Shown here piece by piece: positions 61,155 through 64,000 of a DNA stretch of 64,000 nucleotides; the first letter of the stretch is position 1, and each line of letters begins with the position of its first letter. Source of the stretch: Symbiodinium kawagutii (taxonomy: Eukaryota > Sar > Dinophyceae > Suessiales > Symbiodiniaceae); the NCBI GenBank assembly GCA_009767595.1, contig VSDK01013692.1, positions 174,332-238,331 of the forward strand. The letters run 5' to 3'. A program made the position numbers and the translations under genes. The notes under the pieces were generated by a model, which ran no database searches, was not told the origin of the DNA, and saw only the letters and a program-made list of their open reading frames with translations.

Positions 61155-62693
61155 ATGTTGATCATGAAGCCATTGACCATGACCGCATGACAGACCCCCA
61201 TTCATTCTGAGCCACAAATGACTCGCCGCGTGGTCATTTCCGAGAGCTTCTTGCCCACTCTGCCTCGGCGCGAGGCTAGCGCAGTTGTGATCAACGACAT
61301 CAAATGATGCTGTTGTTTAATAATGGCTGATTGATGCTGAATAACATCTGATCAATCGTGATTTGTTAGACATCTTAATAATCGCTATTACAATTGTCAA
61401 TAATAGATTATTGTTGTTATTGTTGATTGATCATGCTTTCTCATCGGTCGTACTGGTCACTAATTGTCAATGATAGTTGATGATGGTGGAGTCATGCTAA
61501 TTCTTGCTCAGTAATGATTGATAGTAGTTGGTCAACAATGGTATTTATTAACCATAACGGTTCATAAGTTGATAATGTTGTTAGAATCTTAACTGTTGTT
61601 GACTGTTCGGAACAGTTAGAGACAAGGGATCATAGTTCCTATGCACACTCTCTGGTTACTGAGGCAGGGTGGATAGGAGGCTTCGTTCTGTTTAAATGCA
61701 GAAAAATGCTACATTGATAGATCGTAAGTCCAAAAGATGAGATGTCAACTGTGTTCCCAACCCATAGAGGTGTAGATAGCTATCGAACAACAACAGGCAA
61801 AATATTGAAACCAAAAGCCGTCAGGTTTCCATGACTCAAAGGTAGCCAAATTTGCCAACCAAATTAACGGCTTATGGCCCACTGAACCCGATAAACAGAC
61901 CATCAATGATCCTTGATCGCCACTTTCCATTACGGTCACAATAAAGGAGGAATAGCGCTTGTTCACCTCCTATGCCTGTTGCTGTTCTTCGGCTTCTTCT
62001 TTTTGTTGTGGGGTCACACATTTTCTGGAAACCGTGCAGGACATTGTTCCTGACTCCACCTTGGCAGATTCAATCAGTTGTGTCTTTGTAGGGTCCCAAG
62101 GTTGTCACACACAGAAGGTTTCATCAAGACTAAGAATGGGTCTCTCCAGCCGTGGGGGTGGTCGCAATCCCCAAGTTGTGACCACATCCCAATTCCGATT
62201 CTTTGATATCCATACCACATCGAAGACATCTGATAAGACATTTGGATAGCTACATTGAGGTGGTCCTTTGCCCTGGGAGACACAAGAGACTTCATGTTCA
62301 ATGCAGTTGGTGCATAAGATGCAGCTGTGGCGCATGGCAAGGCTGTTCATCTGATCAGCTAAAAGTGCTCTTTTCCTGACCTACTAAAGAATGGTTGATT
62401 TACAGAATGTCGCCTTTCTTCCGGACTCGAATGAAGCATGTATATATGACCACTGAGTGTACTCCCGCACGATATCAATCAACTAGGGCTGTTCCATGGC
62501 TTAGATGATGTAGTGTTGAAAAAACCACCCGAAACAGATCCAAGGCACTTTCTGTATCTCTTGCGTGTCCATTTTCCAGGGCTTCATAATCTGCTTCATC
62601 CCAGTCATCCTCCAAGCATAATGCGTGCGGAGCAACTTGAATTCGCGCGGGTGGCGCGCTCCAATGTTGGCATGAGTGGCAAATTACCAACAT

Positions 62694-62784
62694 GGGTGTT
62701 TGATACCCCTAATTAAATCATCTTTATTAACCTTTTTTAGTAATAAACCTACAATTTTGGGGTACCCCCATTTCAAGAAACCCC
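62694..62784. mobile_element. MITE family 2, copy F (diverged)
   Basis: Starts GGGTGTTTGATACCCCTAAT, ends CCCATTTCAAGAAACCCC. Confidence 0.5.
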
Positions 62785-63744
62785 TACAGGGGTTTTCTAG
62801 GGGTTGACACGAAATCCAATAAGATGATGCCGACAACGACGACAACGCAGATGATGATGTACAACCCCACATCCTACCACTGGGCCTACCAGATTGCCAG
62901 CATGTGGCCTAGCACCTTCCTTTCGGGGCTTAACAGCTGATCACGCAAGTGGAGATGGCCCAGCCGTCAGCCGTGGGTAAAAATATGATAGCATATATGT
63001 ATATACATATCTACATATTCAAATATATATATATATATATTTTTTTCTTAAGATAGAAATATGCACATCTGAGTGTGTGTGCACCTCAAAGACATGAAAA
63101 ATCACGAAAGTATTCACTGCTGCACCTCCATTATTCCCAGCTTTTTTCTTCTTTCTCTTTCTGCTTTGCGTTGTTTCGCCTGGACTGCTGTCTTTCGGTA
63201 CCCATGACGATCTTATGCCATGAGAAAGGCAAAATGCGGCTCCTTCGTTTGAGGCCCACTTCTGCAAGGACTGTGTCCATCCATGATCATCCATGATTTT
63301 GTCTTTAATGATGACCCATTAGTAGCCATTTATCACCCACCAGTACTAGCCATCAACCATCATTCTGGAGCAAAAAGCATTTTGATGTTGTTTAATGGTG
63401 GTTAGTGGTGGTTAGTGGCTGATTCATGGTTGTTCAATGGTTGATAAATGCCATAAACCACTGGGCTTTTGTTCACTCAGCTTTACGATTGACTTCACAG
63501 CCCAGCTGCCAAGATGGTTGAGCAACGGAACAACAAGCGTTGACACCCCACGTTTGGAGCCCTCGCCTCGTAGTACGCTTTGTACAGCTTCAATATTCGA
63601 ACCTCGCACAGTCACCGGGCAAGTGGCGCGCGACGTGCACAGGGGTTGATGGAGACTGTGAAGATTCTTCGGAGAGATGGGAGCTCCACACCCACTCGTT
63701 GTTGTTACACTTCTTCCCTACCATTGCTTTTTATCTTGCGTGCT

Positions 63745-63815
<71 letters not shown>
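63745..63815. repeat. (CAT)n microsatellite
   Basis: About 23 uninterrupted ATC/CAT units. Confidence 0.95.
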
Positions 63816-63817
<2 letters not shown>

Positions 63818-64000
63818 TGAACATATGAACGTCAATCAGCTGGAATTGATCTGGTCAGTGTCCAAGAATCTCAGAATATCAGACAGGACCCAACGATGGA
63901 ACAACAAAGTGAAGGCAACAATTACCTCTGAAAAATCCATGTCCCCTACAGTCCAGACTGGTCACCCTGACTCTTGCTTCGGCACTGGGGCTTCCGGCTA

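Larger units (their letters stand above)
61155..64000. other. Host DNA without a supported gene
   Basis: Contains MITE family 2 copy F, a CAT microsatellite, TA repeats and GC-rich islands (61,205-61,280, 62,615-62,680, 62,820-62,935) with exon-like open frames, the last reading MMMYNPTSYHWAYQIASMW. No family recognised. Confidence 0.45.

Overview
The window looks like a stretch of protist nuclear genome carrying an integrated DNA virus. Positions ~717-19,927 are very AT-rich and tightly packed with intact genes. They encode a double-jelly-roll major capsid protein, a minor (penton-type) capsid protein, an A32/FtsK-like packaging ATPase, a protein-primed-type family B DNA polymerase joined to a superfamily 1 helicase, and a retroviral-type (rve) integrase. 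This is the signature gene set of the Polinton / polinton-like virus (PLV) / virophage assemblage. The flanks (1-716 and ~19,930-64,000) are GC-richer, gene-poor and full of microsatellites, small inverted-repeat elements and a tyrosine-recombinase retrotransposon. I infer a dinoflagellate-like host from the style of that retrotransposon, the degenerate plant/dinoflagellate-type TTTAGGG repeats and the intron-like GC-poor spacer. Nothing in the window names the host.

Viral element. The left arm holds a small C5 cytosine methyltransferase and a 97-aa protein (minus strand), then the packaging ATPase (+), a 77-aa MGN-start protein, a 967-aa fibre-like protein ending in an S74-type chaperone domain, a 183-aa zinc-finger protein and the penton-like protein (all minus). 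The central plus-strand block has a lipase-like protein, a small basic protein, the major capsid protein, a GIY-YIG nuclease and three unrecognised proteins, one of them Ser/Arg-rich. The right arm holds a small zinc-finger protein, the polymerase-helicase (cut by a 536-base run of N), the integrase and three small proteins, two with zinc fingers. No terminal inverted repeat or target duplication could be found.

Expression. Two promoter-like motifs split the genes into classes. A TCTA box in AT-rich context lies 16-23 nt before the start codons of nine genes, mostly morphogenetic. A different two-part motif (RTCTTAAA-NNN-YTTAAA) lies ~30-50 nt before the polymerase-helicase and four small right-arm genes. 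Perfect 13-14 bp AT hairpins sit just after many stop codons, and two of them carry the next gene's TCTA box in the loop. I infer early and late classes with hairpin-defined 3' ends, resembling the schemes described for mimivirus-like giant viruses and their virophages.

Host flank. At 30,050-37,536 lies a DIRS/Ngaro-like retrotransposon (gag-like ORF, RT-RNase H with frameshifts, tyrosine recombinase). It is preceded by an internally deleted copy whose 1,251-bp 5' part appears identical, and both end in the same 3' repeat. Three short MITE-like families are scattered through 25-63 kb, one copy nested inside another. Two copies of a 0.65-0.9 kb repeat each contain a GA microsatellite and a 92-nt tRNA-like sequence. 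Large parts of 20-64 kb hold no gene I can support, only degenerate AACCATTA/ATGGTTGAT-type repeats and GC-rich islands that may be small exons.
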